Shown piece by piece: positions 41,406-50,131 of a stretch of DNA of 63,132 bases; position 1 is the first letter of the stretch, and every line of letters starts with the position of its first letter. The position numbers were made by a program, and so were the translations under genes. The DNA is from Azospirillum sp. TSO22-1. Its GTDB lineage: Bacteria; Pseudomonadota; Alphaproteobacteria; Azospirillales; Azospirillaceae. The stretch spans positions 1 to 63,132 of the forward strand of contig NZ_LGQZ01000084.1 in assembly GCF_003116015.1 (NCBI RefSeq). The letters are read 5' to 3'. The notes beneath the pieces were generated by a model. That model saw nothing but the letters and a program-made list of their open reading frames with translations, ran no database searches and had not been told where the DNA came from.

Positions 41406-42616
41406 AGCGGTTGGTGATGCTCCTCCTGGTCGCGGCGCTGGCGGCGGGCGGCTACTGGTACACCCAGATGGCGCCGGAAGCCGGCGCCACGGCGGCCAAG
41501 GCGGGGAGCGGCGGCAAGCCGTCGATCCCGGTGGTGCTGCAGGCGGCCGCGGTGAAGGCGGTGCCGGAAGACCTGTCCACCATCGGCACCGTGCAGCCGA
41601 TCGCGACCATCGCCATCAAGGCGCGCGTCGACAACACGGTGGTGGACACCGTGCACTTCACCGAGGGCCAGGAGGTGGCGGCCGGCGACCTGCTGTTCTC
41701 GCTGGACGACCGGGCCTTGAAGGCGCAGCTGCGCGTCGCCGAGGCGAACCTGGAGCGCGACCGCGCCAACTTCGAGAAGGCCCGCGGCGACGTCGTGCGC
41801 TACGGCGAGTTGCTCCGCAGCGCCGTCGCCGCGCGCCAGCAGTACGACGCCGCGGTCGCCGCCGCCAACGCCCTGGAAGGCACGGTGAAGGCCGACCTGG
41901 CCGCCATCGAGAGCGCCAAGGTCTCGCTCAGCTACACCCGCATCTACGCGCCGATGGCCGGGCGCACCGGCACGGTGAACGCCAAGCTCGGCACCATGGT
42001 GCGCGCCGCCGACGCCAACCCGCTGGTCACCATCACGCAGCTGCGCCCGATCAACGTCGCCTTCAACGTCGCCGAGCGCAGCCTGCCGGCGATCCGCGCC
42101 GCGCTGGCGGCCGGCAAGCTGAAGGTCACCGCGGGCATCCCGGGCGGCAAGGGCCCGCGCGCCGAGGGTGAACTGACCTTCGTGGACAGCCAGGTCGACC
42201 AGCAGAGCGGCACCATCCTGGTGCGCGCCACCTTCGCCAACGCCGACACGCTGCTGTGGCCCGGCCAGTTCGTCGACACGGTGCTGACGCTGCGCGTCGA
42301 GCCGCAGGCGCTGACGGTGCCGGCGGTCGCGGTGCAGACCGGGCAGGAGGGGCGCTTCGTCTATGTGGCGAAGCCCGACAACACGGTGGACATGCGCACC
42401 GTCACGGTGGCGCGCACCTACGGCGACCTCGCCATCATCGGCAGCGGTCTGACCGCCGGCGAGCGCGTGGTGGTGGACGGCCAGTCCCGCCTGTTCCCCG
42501 GCGCCCCGGTCGCCGAGCGCGGCCCAAGCGACAACAAGGGCGGTGACACCAAGGGCGGGGCCAAGACCGGCAACGCCGACCCGGCGAAGCCGACCCAATC
42601 CGGAGGGCAATCGTGA
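41402..42616 (+). CDS. RND efflux periplasmic adaptor (MdtA-like)
   Basis: A 404-residue adaptor. A signal/anchor at residues 1-18, then lipoyl halves around IAIKARVDNTVVDTVHFTEGQ and APMAGRTGTVNAKLG, a coiled coil between, and a beta-barrel domain (VDSQVDQQSGTILVRATFAN). It ends in a Gly/Lys/Asp-rich tail. The layout is that of MdtA/MexC-type adaptors. Coupled to tetR before it and to the pump after it. Confidence 0.93.
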   Translation: MKRLVMLLLVAALAAGGYWYTQMAPEAGATAAKAGSGGKPSIPVVLQAAAVKAVPEDLSTIGTVQPIATIAIKARVDNTVVDTVHFTEGQEVAAGDLLFSLDDRALKAQLRVAEANLERDRANFEKARGDVVRYGELLRSAVAARQQYDAAVAAANALEGTVKADLAAIESAKVSLSYTRIYAPMAGRTGTVNAKLGTMVRAADANPLVTITQLRPINVAFNVAERSLPAIRAALAAGKLKVTAGIPGGKGPRAEGELTFVDSQVDQQSGTILVRATFANADTLLWPGQFVDTVLTLRVEPQALTVPAVAVQTGQEGRFVYVAKPDNTVDMRTVTVARTYGDLAIIGSGLTAGERVVVDGQSRLFPGAPVAERGPSDNKGGDTKGGAKTGNADPAKPTQSGGQS

Positions 42617-45600
42617 TGAACATCTCCGAGCTGTGCATCCGCCGTCCGGTGATGACCATCCTGCTGACGGCGGCGCTGGTCCTCGCGGGTCTGGCGGCGT
42701 ACCGGCAGCTGCCGGTGGCGGCGCTGCCACGGGTGGACTTCCCGGTCATCAGCGTGTCGGCCACGCTGGCCGGCGCCAGCCCGGAGACCATGGCGGCCTC
42801 CATCGCCTCACCGCTGGAGCGTGAGTTCGCCACCATCGCCGGCATCGACACCATCACCTCGTCCTCGGTGCTGGGCAGCACGTCGATCACCATCCAGTTC
42901 GTGCTGGAGCGCGACATCGACGCCGCCGCCGCCGACGTGCAGGCGGCCATCGCCCGCACCCAGCGCCGCCTGCCGGCGGAGATGACGACCCCGCCCAGCT
43001 ACCGCAAGGTCAACCCGGCCGACCAGCCGATCCTGTTCCTGTCGCTGCGCTCGCCCACGCAGACGCTCTCCACGCTGAACGATTACGCCGAGACCATCGT
43101 GCAGCCGCGCCTCTCGACCCTGGACGGCGTGGCGCAGGTGCAGATCTATGGTTCGCAGAAGTACGCGGTGCGCGTGCAGATCGACCCGGACGCGCTGTCG
43201 GCCCGCGGCATCGGCATCGACGAGGTGCAGAAGGCGATGGCGTCCGCCAACGCCAACACGCCGGTCGGCACGCTGTCGGGTGTGCGCCAGCAACTCGTCC
43301 TCGCCGCCAACCCGCAGCTGCCCAACGCCGAGGCGTTCCGCGACCTGATCATCGCCTTCCGTAACGGCGCGCCGGTGCGCATGGGCGACGTCGCCACGGT
43401 GCTGGACTCGGTCGAGAACACCCGCATCGCCAACTGGTACAACGGCACCCGCGCCATCACGCTGGCGGTGCAGCGCCAGCCCGACGCCAACACGGTGGAG
43501 GTGGTGGACCGCGTGCGCGCCCTGCTGCCCGCCTTCAAGCAGCAGCTGCCGCCCAGCGTCGAGATCGGCGTCACCAACGACCGTTCGCAGTCGATCCGCG
43601 AGGCGGTGGAGGACGTGCAGTTCACCCTGGCCCTCACCATCGGGCTGGTGATCATGGTGATCTTCCTGTTCCTGCGGAAGCTGTCGGCGACGCTGATCCC
43701 GGCGCTGGCGGTGCCGATCTCGCTGATCGCCACGGCGGCCGGCATGTACAAGATGGGCTTCTCCATCGACAACGTGTCGCTGATGGGCCTGACGCTCGCC
43801 GTCGGCCTCGTGGTGGACGACGCCATCGTCATGCTGGAGAACATCGTCCGCTACATCGAGGAGGGCATGCGCCCGTTCGAGGCGGCGCTGAAGGGCTCGC
43901 GCGAGATCGGCTTCACCATCGTGTCGATCACGCTGTCGCTGGTGGCGGTGTTCATCCCCATCCTGCTGATGGGCGGCGTGGTGGGGCGCGTGTTCCACGA
44001 GTTCGCGGTGGTGGTGACCATGTCCATCGCCGCCTCGGCCTTCGTGTCGCTGACGCTGACGCCGATGCTGTGCTCGCGTTTCCTGACCCGCGAGAAGCAC
44101 GGCGAGGAGGAGGGCGTCTTCGGCCGCGTGCTGGAGGGCGGCTTCAACGCCATGCTGCGCGGCTACGAGGCGACCTTGCGTGGCGCGCTGCGCTGGCGGG
44201 CGATCACCGGGCTGGTGTTCCTCGGCACCATCGCGGGCTCGGCCTACCTGTACAACGCCATCCCCAAGGGCTTCTTTCCGACCGAGGACATCGGCCAGCT
44301 GTTCGTCACCACCGAGGCGGCGCCCGACATCGCCTTCCCGGCGATGGCCGAGCTGCAGCGGCAGGCGGCGGCGCTGGTGCAGCAGCACCCGGCGGTGGAG
44401 TACGTCAACGCCGCGGCCGGCGCCGGCGGCCCGAACGCCACCGGCAACGCCGGGCGCATGTTCGTCGCCCTGAAGCCACGGGACGAGCGTGCCCCGGCGC
44501 AGCAGATCGTGCAGGAGCTGCGCCGCGACATGCAGAAGATCCCCGGTCTCGCCGCCTTCATCCAGCCGATCCAGAACCTGCGCATCGGCGGCCGCGCGTC
44601 GAAGAGCCTGTACCAGTACACCGTCCAGGCGCTCGACCTCTCCGACCTGTACCTGTGGTCGCAGAAGCTGGAGCGCGCGCTGCACGACGTGCCGATCCTG
44701 CAGGACGTCACCACCGACCTGCAGCTCAACAGCCCGCAGGCCTACGTGCACGTCGACCGCGAGAAGGCGGCGACGCTGGGCGTGGCGGTGGACCAGGTGC
44801 GCTCGACGCTCTACAGCGCCTTCGGGCAGCGGCAGGTGTCGACCATCTACACCCCGTCCAACGACTACCAGGTCCTCATCGAGCTGGACCCGAAGTACCA
44901 GCAGGACGACAGCGCGCTGTCGCGCGTCTATGTCCGCAACACGACGGGCAAGCTGATCCCGCTCGACGCCTTCGCCCGCGTCGAGCGCACCGCCGGCCCG
45001 CTGTCGGTGAACCACCAGAGCCAGCTGCCGGCCGTCACCATTTCGTTCAACCTCGCCCCCGGCGCGGCGCTGGGCGAGGCGGTGGAGCAGGTGCGCGCGG
45101 TGGAGCAGCGGCTCGGCCTGCCGGCCACCGTGTCCACCGGCTTCGCCGGCACCGCGCAGGTGTTCCAGGACGCCCAGAAGGGGCAGGCGCTGCTGATCGG
45201 TGCGGCGGTGCTGGTGATCTACATCGTGCTGGGCGTGCTGTACGAGAGCTTCGTCCACCCGCTGACCATTCTGTCCGGCCTGCCGGCGGCGGCGGTGGGC
45301 GCCCTGGCGACGCTGCAGGTGTTCGGGCAGGAGCTGAACGTCATCTCGGTCATCGGCATTCTGATGCTGATCGGCATCGTCAAGAAGAACGCCATCATGA
45401 TGATCGACTTCGCGCTGGAGGCGCAGCGCGAGCAGAAACTGTCCCCGCGCGACGCCATCGAGCGCGCCTGCGTCCTGCGCTTCCGCCCGATCATGATGAC
45501 GACCATGGCGGCGATCATGGGCACGCTGCCCATCGCCGTCGCCCACGGCGCCGCGGCCGAGCTGCGCCAGCCCCTCGGCCTCGCGGTGGTCGGCGGCCTC

Positions 45601-45744
45601 GTGGTGTCGCAGGTGCTGACGCTCTACATCACGCCGGTGCTGTTCCTGTACATGGAGGACGCCGGACGCCTCGCCGCGCGGCTGCTGCACCGCCGCCCGG
45701 CGCACGACGAGCACGGCCACGCGCTGCCGGCGGGCGAGGACTGA
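42616..45744 (+). CDS. RND (HAE1) multidrug efflux transporter, MdtC/MuxC-like
   Basis: A 1042-residue pump. ISELCIRRPVMTILLTAAL opens TM1; TM4 has LTLAVGLVVDDAIVMLENI with the proton-relay aspartates; GGVVGRVFHEF and LGVLYESFVHPLTILSGLP mark the two halves. FPTEDIGQLFVTTEA is typical of the Mdt/Mux branch. Start either GTG 42613 or ATG 42616, both overlapping the adaptor stop; GGAGGG at 42602-42607 fits 42616 better. Only one pump gene, whereas MdtBC and MuxBC use two. Confidence 0.94.
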   Translation: MNISELCIRRPVMTILLTAALVLAGLAAYRQLPVAALPRVDFPVISVSATLAGASPETMAASIASPLEREFATIAGIDTITSSSVLGSTSITIQFVLERDIDAAAADVQAAIARTQRRLPAEMTTPPSYRKVNPADQPILFLSLRSPTQTLSTLNDYAETIVQPRLSTLDGVAQVQIYGSQKYAVRVQIDPDALSARGIGIDEVQKAMASANANTPVGTLSGVRQQLVLAANPQLPNAEAFRDLIIAFRNGAPVRMGDVATVLDSVENTRIANWYNGTRAITLAVQRQPDANTVEVVDRVRALLPAFKQQLPPSVEIGVTNDRSQSIREAVEDVQFTLALTIGLVIMVIFLFLRKLSATLIPALAVPISLIATAAGMYKMGFSIDNVSLMGLTLAVGLVVDDAIVMLENIVRYIEEGMRPFEAALKGSREIGFTIVSITLSLVAVFIPILLMGGVVGRVFHEFAVVVTMSIAASAFVSLTLTPMLCSRFLTREKHGEEEGVFGRVLEGGFNAMLRGYEATLRGALRWRAITGLVFLGTIAGSAYLYNAIPKGFFPTEDIGQLFVTTEAAPDIAFPAMAELQRQAAALVQQHPAVEYVNAAAGAGGPNATGNAGRMFVALKPRDERAPAQQIVQELRRDMQKIPGLAAFIQPIQNLRIGGRASKSLYQYTVQALDLSDLYLWSQKLERALHDVPILQDVTTDLQLNSPQAYVHVDREKAATLGVAVDQVRSTLYSAFGQRQVSTIYTPSNDYQVLIELDPKYQQDDSALSRVYVRNTTGKLIPLDAFARVERTAGPLSVNHQSQLPAVTISFNLAPGAALGEAVEQVRAVEQRLGLPATVSTGFAGTAQVFQDAQKGQALLIGAAVLVIYIVLGVLYESFVHPLTILSGLPAAAVGALATLQVFGQELNVISVIGILMLIGIVKKNAIMMIDFALEAQREQKLSPRDAIERACVLRFRPIMMTTMAAIMGTLPIAVAHGAAAELRQPLGLAVVGGLVVSQVLTLYITPVLFLYMEDAGRLAARLLHRRPAHDEHGHALPAGED

Positions 45745-46571
45745 TGGGCGACGCGCCGTTGATCGTTGCGGTGGCGCCGAACGGCGCCCGCCGCGGCAAG
45801 GCCGACCACCCGGCGCTGCCCATGACGCCGGACGAGCTTGCCCGCGAGGCCGCTCGCTGCCGGGAGGCCGGAGCGGCGATGATCCACCTGCACGTGCGCG
45901 ACGCCGATGGCCGGCACACGCTGGACGCCGACGCCTATCGCGCCGCCACCGCCGCCATCCGGCGCGCGGTGGGCGACGGGCTGCTGATCCAGGCGACCAC
46001 CGAGGCGGTGGGGATCTACACCCCGGCCCAGCAGATGGCGGCGATGCGTGCCCTGCGGCCCGAGGCGTTGTCCGCCGCCGTGCGTGAACTCGTGCCCGAC
46101 GCCGCGTCGGAGCCCGAGGCCGCGCGTTTCCTGGCCGAGCAGGCGGGGGCGGGAACGCTGATCCAGTACATCCTCTACGACGCCGACGATGTGCGGCGCT
46201 TCGACGACCTGCTGGCGCGCGGCGTGGTGCCGGCGACGGGGGCGAGCGTGCTGTTCGTGCTCGGCCGCTACAGCGCCGGCCAGCAGTCGGACCCGCGCGA
46301 TCTGCTGCCCTTCCTGGCGGCCTGGACCCGGTCGCTGCCCTTCGCGGTGTGTGCCTTCGGTCGGCGCGAGACGGCCTGCATCGCGGCGGCGGCGGCCTTT
46401 GGCGGGCACGGCCGCGTCGGCTTCGAGAACAACCTGCTGCTGGCCGATGGTGGCGTGGCGCCGGACAACGCGGCGCTGGTGCGGCAGGCGGCGGACCTCG
46501 CTCCGCTTCTGGGCCGCCCCCTGGCGACCGCGGAGCAGGCGCGGGCGCTGTTTGCCGGCGCTTCTACTTAA
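45744..46571 (+). CDS. Beta-keto acid cleavage enzyme (BKACE/DUF849, Kce-like)
   Basis: A 275-residue zinc-dependent TIM-barrel enzyme of the 3-keto-5-aminohexanoate cleavage family, which condenses or cleaves beta-keto acids with acetyl-CoA. Metal ligands are in MIHLHVRDADG (HxH), and VGFENNLLLADG carries the conserved Glu. ATTEAV stands where many members have TTGG, so substrate choice may differ. Start overlaps the RND stop by one base (TGATG), so it is translated with the pump. It ends within a 13-bp hairpin. Confidence 0.9.
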   Translation: MGDAPLIVAVAPNGARRGKADHPALPMTPDELAREAARCREAGAAMIHLHVRDADGRHTLDADAYRAATAAIRRAVGDGLLIQATTEAVGIYTPAQQMAAMRALRPEALSAAVRELVPDAASEPEAARFLAEQAGAGTLIQYILYDADDVRRFDDLLARGVVPATGASVLFVLGRYSAGQQSDPRDLLPFLAAWTRSLPFAVCAFGRRETACIAAAAAFGGHGRVGFENNLLLADGGVAPDNAALVRQAADLAPLLGRPLATAEQARALFAGAST

Positions 46572-46600
46572 GGCGTATTCCCTTTACGGAATACGCCTTA
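46569..46600 (+). terminator. 13-bp perfect hairpin at the BKACE stop
   Basis: TAAGGCGTATTCC (46569-46581) pairs perfectly with 46588-46600 over a 6-nt loop. It includes the stop codon. No T-run, so attenuating or RNA-protecting rather than a classical terminator. Confidence 0.7.
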
Positions 46601-46896
46601 GGCAGCAGGTTCCGACCCTCCGAAAGCATAAAGGCGCTATTACCATAGATCGCTTCAAAGTGGCCTTCGACTTTGGCATAAAGCCTTCAAGCGAAGTCGA
46701 ACGGGGAACCCCGGATCGGTTTCGGGGGAGGAAACGCCAATAGTTAAATAAATAGAAACAACTGAAGCCCGGCGCTTATGGCGACCGGGCTTTTTCATGT
46801 CTTCGGGCCAAAGCGGTATTACCAGTGTGTGTGGTGCGGAAGCCGGTTCTGCTCTTGCTGGTTTGGATAGAGTCGCGATAGTGGGGTGAGCGACCT
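46572..46896. other. 325-bp AT-richer intergenic region with hairpins
   Basis: No protein gene seen. It holds an 8-bp inverted repeat (TTCGACTT...AAGTCGAA, about 46664-46701), a GTTTC/GAAAC hairpin at 46719-46735 and a terminator at 46766-46795. The AT-rich tract before the terminator resembles sRNA 3' regions. Confidence 0.55.
46766..46795 (+). terminator. Rho-independent terminator
   Basis: AGCCCGG (46766-46772) pairs with CCGGGCT (46785-46791), extended by CGC/GCG with one bulge; five T at 46791-46795. It lies between the BKACE end and the convergent kinase stop. Confidence 0.85.
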
Positions 46897-48789
46897 TTAG
46901 GCCTGCTTCACCCCGTGCCGGCTGCGCGGGCGGCGCAGGCCGGCAGCGCGGATCGCCTCGGCGAGCGTGCGGCGCAACTGCTCGGGCTCGACCGGTTTGT
47001 GCAGGATGGTGAAGCCTTCGGTCTGGCTGTCGTGCACGCACTCCGGGCTGTTCTCGCCCGTCAGCATCACCGCCGGGATGTGCGTGCCGAAGCGCGCGCG
47101 GATGGTGTGGATCGCCTGGGTGCCGGTGCGCTCCTCGCGCAGGCGGTAGTCGGCGACGATCACGTCCGGCGCCCGCGCCGCGCCGGACAGCTCGGCCACC
47201 GCCTCGTCGCAGGATTCCGCGGTCTGCAGCGTGTAGTCCCACTGCTCCATCAGGGCGCGCAGACCCATCAGGATCACCGGGTTGTCGTCGATCAGGATGG
47301 CGAAGACGCCGCTTCCGTCCAGCCGCTCGGGTGCGTCCGGTCCCACCGCCTCGACGCGGTCGAGCGGCACCTCCACCGTGAACACCGACCCCTGGCCCGG
47401 TACCGACCGCACGTCCACCGGGTGGTCGAGCAGCCCGGCCAGCCGCCGCACGATGGCGAGGCCGAGGCCGAGGCCCTGCTTCTGGTCGCGCTCCGGGTTG
47501 GCGAGCTGGTGGAACTCGGTGAAGATCTCCTCCAGGCTCTCGGGCGGGATGCCGATGCCGGTGTCGCGCACCGAAATGGCCAGCCGGGCGCCGCGCACCG
47601 CGCACTCGACGCCGATGACGCCGTGCCGGGTGTAGCGGATGGCGTTCTCGACCAGGTTGCGCACCATGCGGCCGAGCAGGTTGGGGTCGCTGTGCACCGC
47701 CACGTCCGGCGCGCTGACCGACCAGCCCAGCCCCTTGGCGGCGGCTACCCCGGCGTAGCCGGAATCGATGGCGTCCATCAGGTCGGAGATCGGGAACGCC
47801 TCGCGCTTGGCGTGGACGATGCCGGCGTCGAGCTTGGAGATGTCCAGCAGGCTGTCCAGCAGGCCCTTCAGCGCGCCCAGCGCCTTGTCCATGTGGCTCA
47901 GCACCTCGTGAGTGCGGCCGTATTCCTGCCCGGTGGCCAACGCGGCGGAGAACAGCATCAGCGACTGCACCGGCTGGCGCAGGTCGTGCGTCGCCGCGGC
48001 GAGGAACTTCGACTTGGCGCGGTTCGCCGTTTCGGCGGCGATGCGGGCGGCGACGGCCTCCTCCTTCGCGGCGATGATGGTGCGCTCCATCTCGATGCGC
48101 GCGGTGACGTCGCGCATGATCGCGGTGAAGAAGCGCCGTCCCTCGGCCGTCCAGGCGCCGATGGAGATGTCGACGTGCACCTCGCGCCCGTCGGCGCGGT
48201 GCACGCGGGTGCGGCCCTCTTCGAACTGCTCCAGCCGCACGGCGACGGGGGTGTCGACCAGCGCGCCGTCGACGCTGCCGAACAGCGCGTGCGCGGCGCG
48301 GTTGGCGGAGTGGATGATGCCGCTCTCGTCCACCGTGACGATGGCGTCGGTGGCGGTGTCGACGATGGCGCGGTAGCGTGCGGCGCGCCCCTGGCGCAAC
48401 TGCCGCTCGCGCCGCACCGACACGGTGATGTCGTGCACCTGCAGCAGGCAGCCGGTGCGGCCCTGCAGCGGCTTGGTGATGATCGACTGGTGCGTCGGCT
48501 GCGTCTGATCGCCGACGCGGTTGCCGAGCGGCAGCAGGTTCGGGTTCAGGTAGTGCGAGACCACCGACGAGGTGCCGAAGGCCAGCGTCTCCTCCACCGC
48601 GCGCGCCAGGCGGCTGTCGGCGAGGTCGGGGAACAGCGCGAACAGCGGCTTGCCCAGGACGTCGGCGGCGGACAGGCCCGACTGCTCCGCCATCCAGCGG
48701 TTCCAGCCGCGCACCGCCTGCGCCCCGTCGAGCACGATGATGCCGACGTCGAGGTCGTCGAATCCTGCCGGTGAGTCGAGGTCGGACAT
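46897..48789 (-). CDS. PAS-containing hybrid sensor histidine kinase
   Basis: A 630-residue soluble kinase. Two PAS domains (about 5-120: GIIVLDGAQAVRGWNRWM; about 140-250: YRAIVDTATDAIVTVDESG), then HisKA with His268 in AATHDLRQPVQSL and HATPase_c with NLVENAIRYT, DTGIGIPPE and GLGLGLAIVRR. The C-terminal receiver has DDN and Asp in VIVADYRL. Last of a three-gene operon after cheY and cheC (gaps of 16 and 11 bp). With CheC as phosphatase and the CheY as output, the set forms a compact signalling module. Stimulus unknown. Confidence 0.93.
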   Translation of the reverse strand: MSDLDSPAGFDDLDVGIIVLDGAQAVRGWNRWMAEQSGLSAADVLGKPLFALFPDLADSRLARAVEETLAFGTSSVVSHYLNPNLLPLGNRVGDQTQPTHQSIITKPLQGRTGCLLQVHDITVSVRRERQLRQGRAARYRAIVDTATDAIVTVDESGIIHSANRAAHALFGSVDGALVDTPVAVRLEQFEEGRTRVHRADGREVHVDISIGAWTAEGRRFFTAIMRDVTARIEMERTIIAAKEEAVAARIAAETANRAKSKFLAAATHDLRQPVQSLMLFSAALATGQEYGRTHEVLSHMDKALGALKGLLDSLLDISKLDAGIVHAKREAFPISDLMDAIDSGYAGVAAAKGLGWSVSAPDVAVHSDPNLLGRMVRNLVENAIRYTRHGVIGVECAVRGARLAISVRDTGIGIPPESLEEIFTEFHQLANPERDQKQGLGLGLAIVRRLAGLLDHPVDVRSVPGQGSVFTVEVPLDRVEAVGPDAPERLDGSGVFAILIDDNPVILMGLRALMEQWDYTLQTAESCDEAVAELSGAARAPDVIVADYRLREERTGTQAIHTIRARFGTHIPAVMLTGENSPECVHDSQTEGFTILHKPVEPEQLRRTLAEAIRAAGLRRPRSRHGVKQA

Positions 48790-48800
48790 GGCGCCGCCCC

Positions 48801-49424
48801 TCAGGCCTGGCCGGCGTAGGGCGCGATCATCGCCGCCACGCTCTGGCGCAGCGCCATCAGCGACGAGACGCTCATGACGATCAGGATGAAGCCCTTGATC
48901 CCGCGTTCCTTCATCGTGAAGTCGACGTGGAAGACCATCACCTGGTCGGACTCCACGGTGCCGCCGTAGGTGAGGATCTCCAGCGCGGCACCATAGATGA
49001 CCCGCGGCAGCGAGGTGGTGATGCGCTGGTGCAGCATGTTGGCCAGCGTCGACAGGCAGCTGTTGATCAGGATGTTGCCGATCTCGCTCAGCGCCTCCTG
49101 CTCCATCTCGATGATCTCGTCCAGGTCGGCCATGTGCGGCAGCACGGCGCGCACCAGCTCCAGGCTGTTCGAGACCGGGAAGACCATAACCGCGGCGCCG
49201 GAGAAGCTGCCGTGGAACTCCTCGCCGACGGCGACCAGCTGGTCGTCCGGGCGGGCGGTCAGCGCCGCGGCGGCCGAGGCGCGCGGCACCACGTGCACCT
49301 TCGGCACGGTCAGCGCCACGCCGCCCTGCACCATCTTGCTGAGCGTCACCGCCGCCTTGCTGACCGAAACGTTGACCAGTTCGGTCAGAGCGTCCGTCTC
49401 CAGCTCACTGAAGGATTCCAGCAT
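48801..49424 (-). CDS. cheC: CheC-family CheY-phosphate phosphatase
   Basis: A 207-residue protein with the CheC pseudo-symmetry. Both active-site helices carry the E-xx-N signature: DALTELVNVSVSKAA (about 11-25) and EALSEIGNILINSCL (about 110-124), each followed by a distant Pro. A member with both sites should dephosphorylate CheY. CheC is common in Bacillus and archaea but less so in alphaproteobacteria. It lies between a CheY-like receiver and a hybrid kinase, which points to those as partners rather than the Che operon at 25-32 kb. Confidence 0.9.
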   Translation of the reverse strand: MLESFSELETDALTELVNVSVSKAAVTLSKMVQGGVALTVPKVHVVPRASAAAALTARPDDQLVAVGEEFHGSFSGAAVMVFPVSNSLELVRAVLPHMADLDEIIEMEQEALSEIGNILINSCLSTLANMLHQRITTSLPRVIYGAALEILTYGGTVESDQVMVFHVDFTMKERGIKGFILIVMSVSSLMALRQSVAAMIAPYAGQA

Positions 49425-49440
49425 GGCGCGGTCCCGCGGC

Positions 49441-49818
49441 TCAGGCGCTGCGGCGCTGCGCGGCGGGCGCGGCGACGAAGCCGGCCAGCGCGTCGCGGGA
49501 CACCGGCTTTTCCAGGAACGCCGCGCCGAGGTCGCGGGCTCGCTCCAGCACGTCGGTCTGTGCGTTGGCGGAGACGATGGCGATCGGCAGGTCGGGCCGG
49601 CGGGCGCGCAGGCGCGCGGCCAGCTTCAGCCCGTCCTCATCGGGCATGTTGAAATCGATGAAGGCGGCGGTCAGCGTGTCGACCCCGTCCACCTGGTCGG
49701 CCTCGGGGCCGGTGGCCGCTTCGAGAATGGCACAGTCCGGGTGCAGGTCGCGCAGGGCTTGGCGCACCACCATGCGGGCGAGCTTGCTGTCGTCCACCAC
49801 AAGAAACGTTTCCGCCAT
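49441..49818 (-). CDS. Single-domain response regulator (CheY-like)
   Basis: A 125-residue receiver. VVDDSKLAR gives the acidic pair, Asp55 in FIDFNMPDEDG is the phosphorylation site, Ser in VSANAQ and Lys in LEKPVS complete the site. No output domain. I chose ATG at 49818; the frame upstream to 49902 lacks homology. First gene of the cheY-cheC-kinase operon. Confidence 0.9.
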   Translation of the reverse strand: MAETFLVVDDSKLARMVVRQALRDLHPDCAILEAATGPEADQVDGVDTLTAAFIDFNMPDEDGLKLAARLRARRPDLPIAIVSANAQTDVLERARDLGAAFLEKPVSRDALAGFVAAPAAQRRSA

Positions 49819-50131
49819 GATGCCCTTGCCGTCGTGCCCGCGTCGGATCGCCGCCGCGGCAAGGATTCGCGCGCCGTGTTGCTGGACACGTACACGCTGC
49901 AATGCCGCGAATGTTCTCCCACTTCAGGGTTGATCAAATAGGGGTTTATCCAGTGCCGTCAACAAGAAGACGGTCATTAGCCCGTTTGGACGGGGCGCCA
50001 TGACTGCCGTATAGGCGGATATGCCCAGCATTTTTCTTAAGTATCGATGGTGAGGCGGAACGCTTTGTCATCAAACAGAAAAAAGGCGGCGGCCGGGAGC
50101 CCGGCGCCGCCTTTGGAGGTGGGGAGGCCGC
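49819..50131. other. 313-bp intergenic region between CheY and MaoC genes
   Basis: The cheY promoter should lie here, within an AT-richer tract at about 49930-50040. No gene is visible. Its right part carries the MaoC terminator at 50079-50114. Confidence 0.5.
50079..50114 (-). terminator. Terminator of the MaoC gene
   Basis: On the minus strand, a 14-bp stem with one bulge (50101-50114 against 50082-50096), GCTC loop and TTTTTT tail (50084-50079). It follows the MaoC stop by 17 bp. Confidence 0.9.

Noticed and set aside
42808..45720. 970-codon open frame opposite the second RND pump, and a similar 1026-codon frame at 34774-37854 opposite the first
   Set aside because: Both are His/Arg/Asp-rich shadows of pumps with clear conserved motifs on the other strand.
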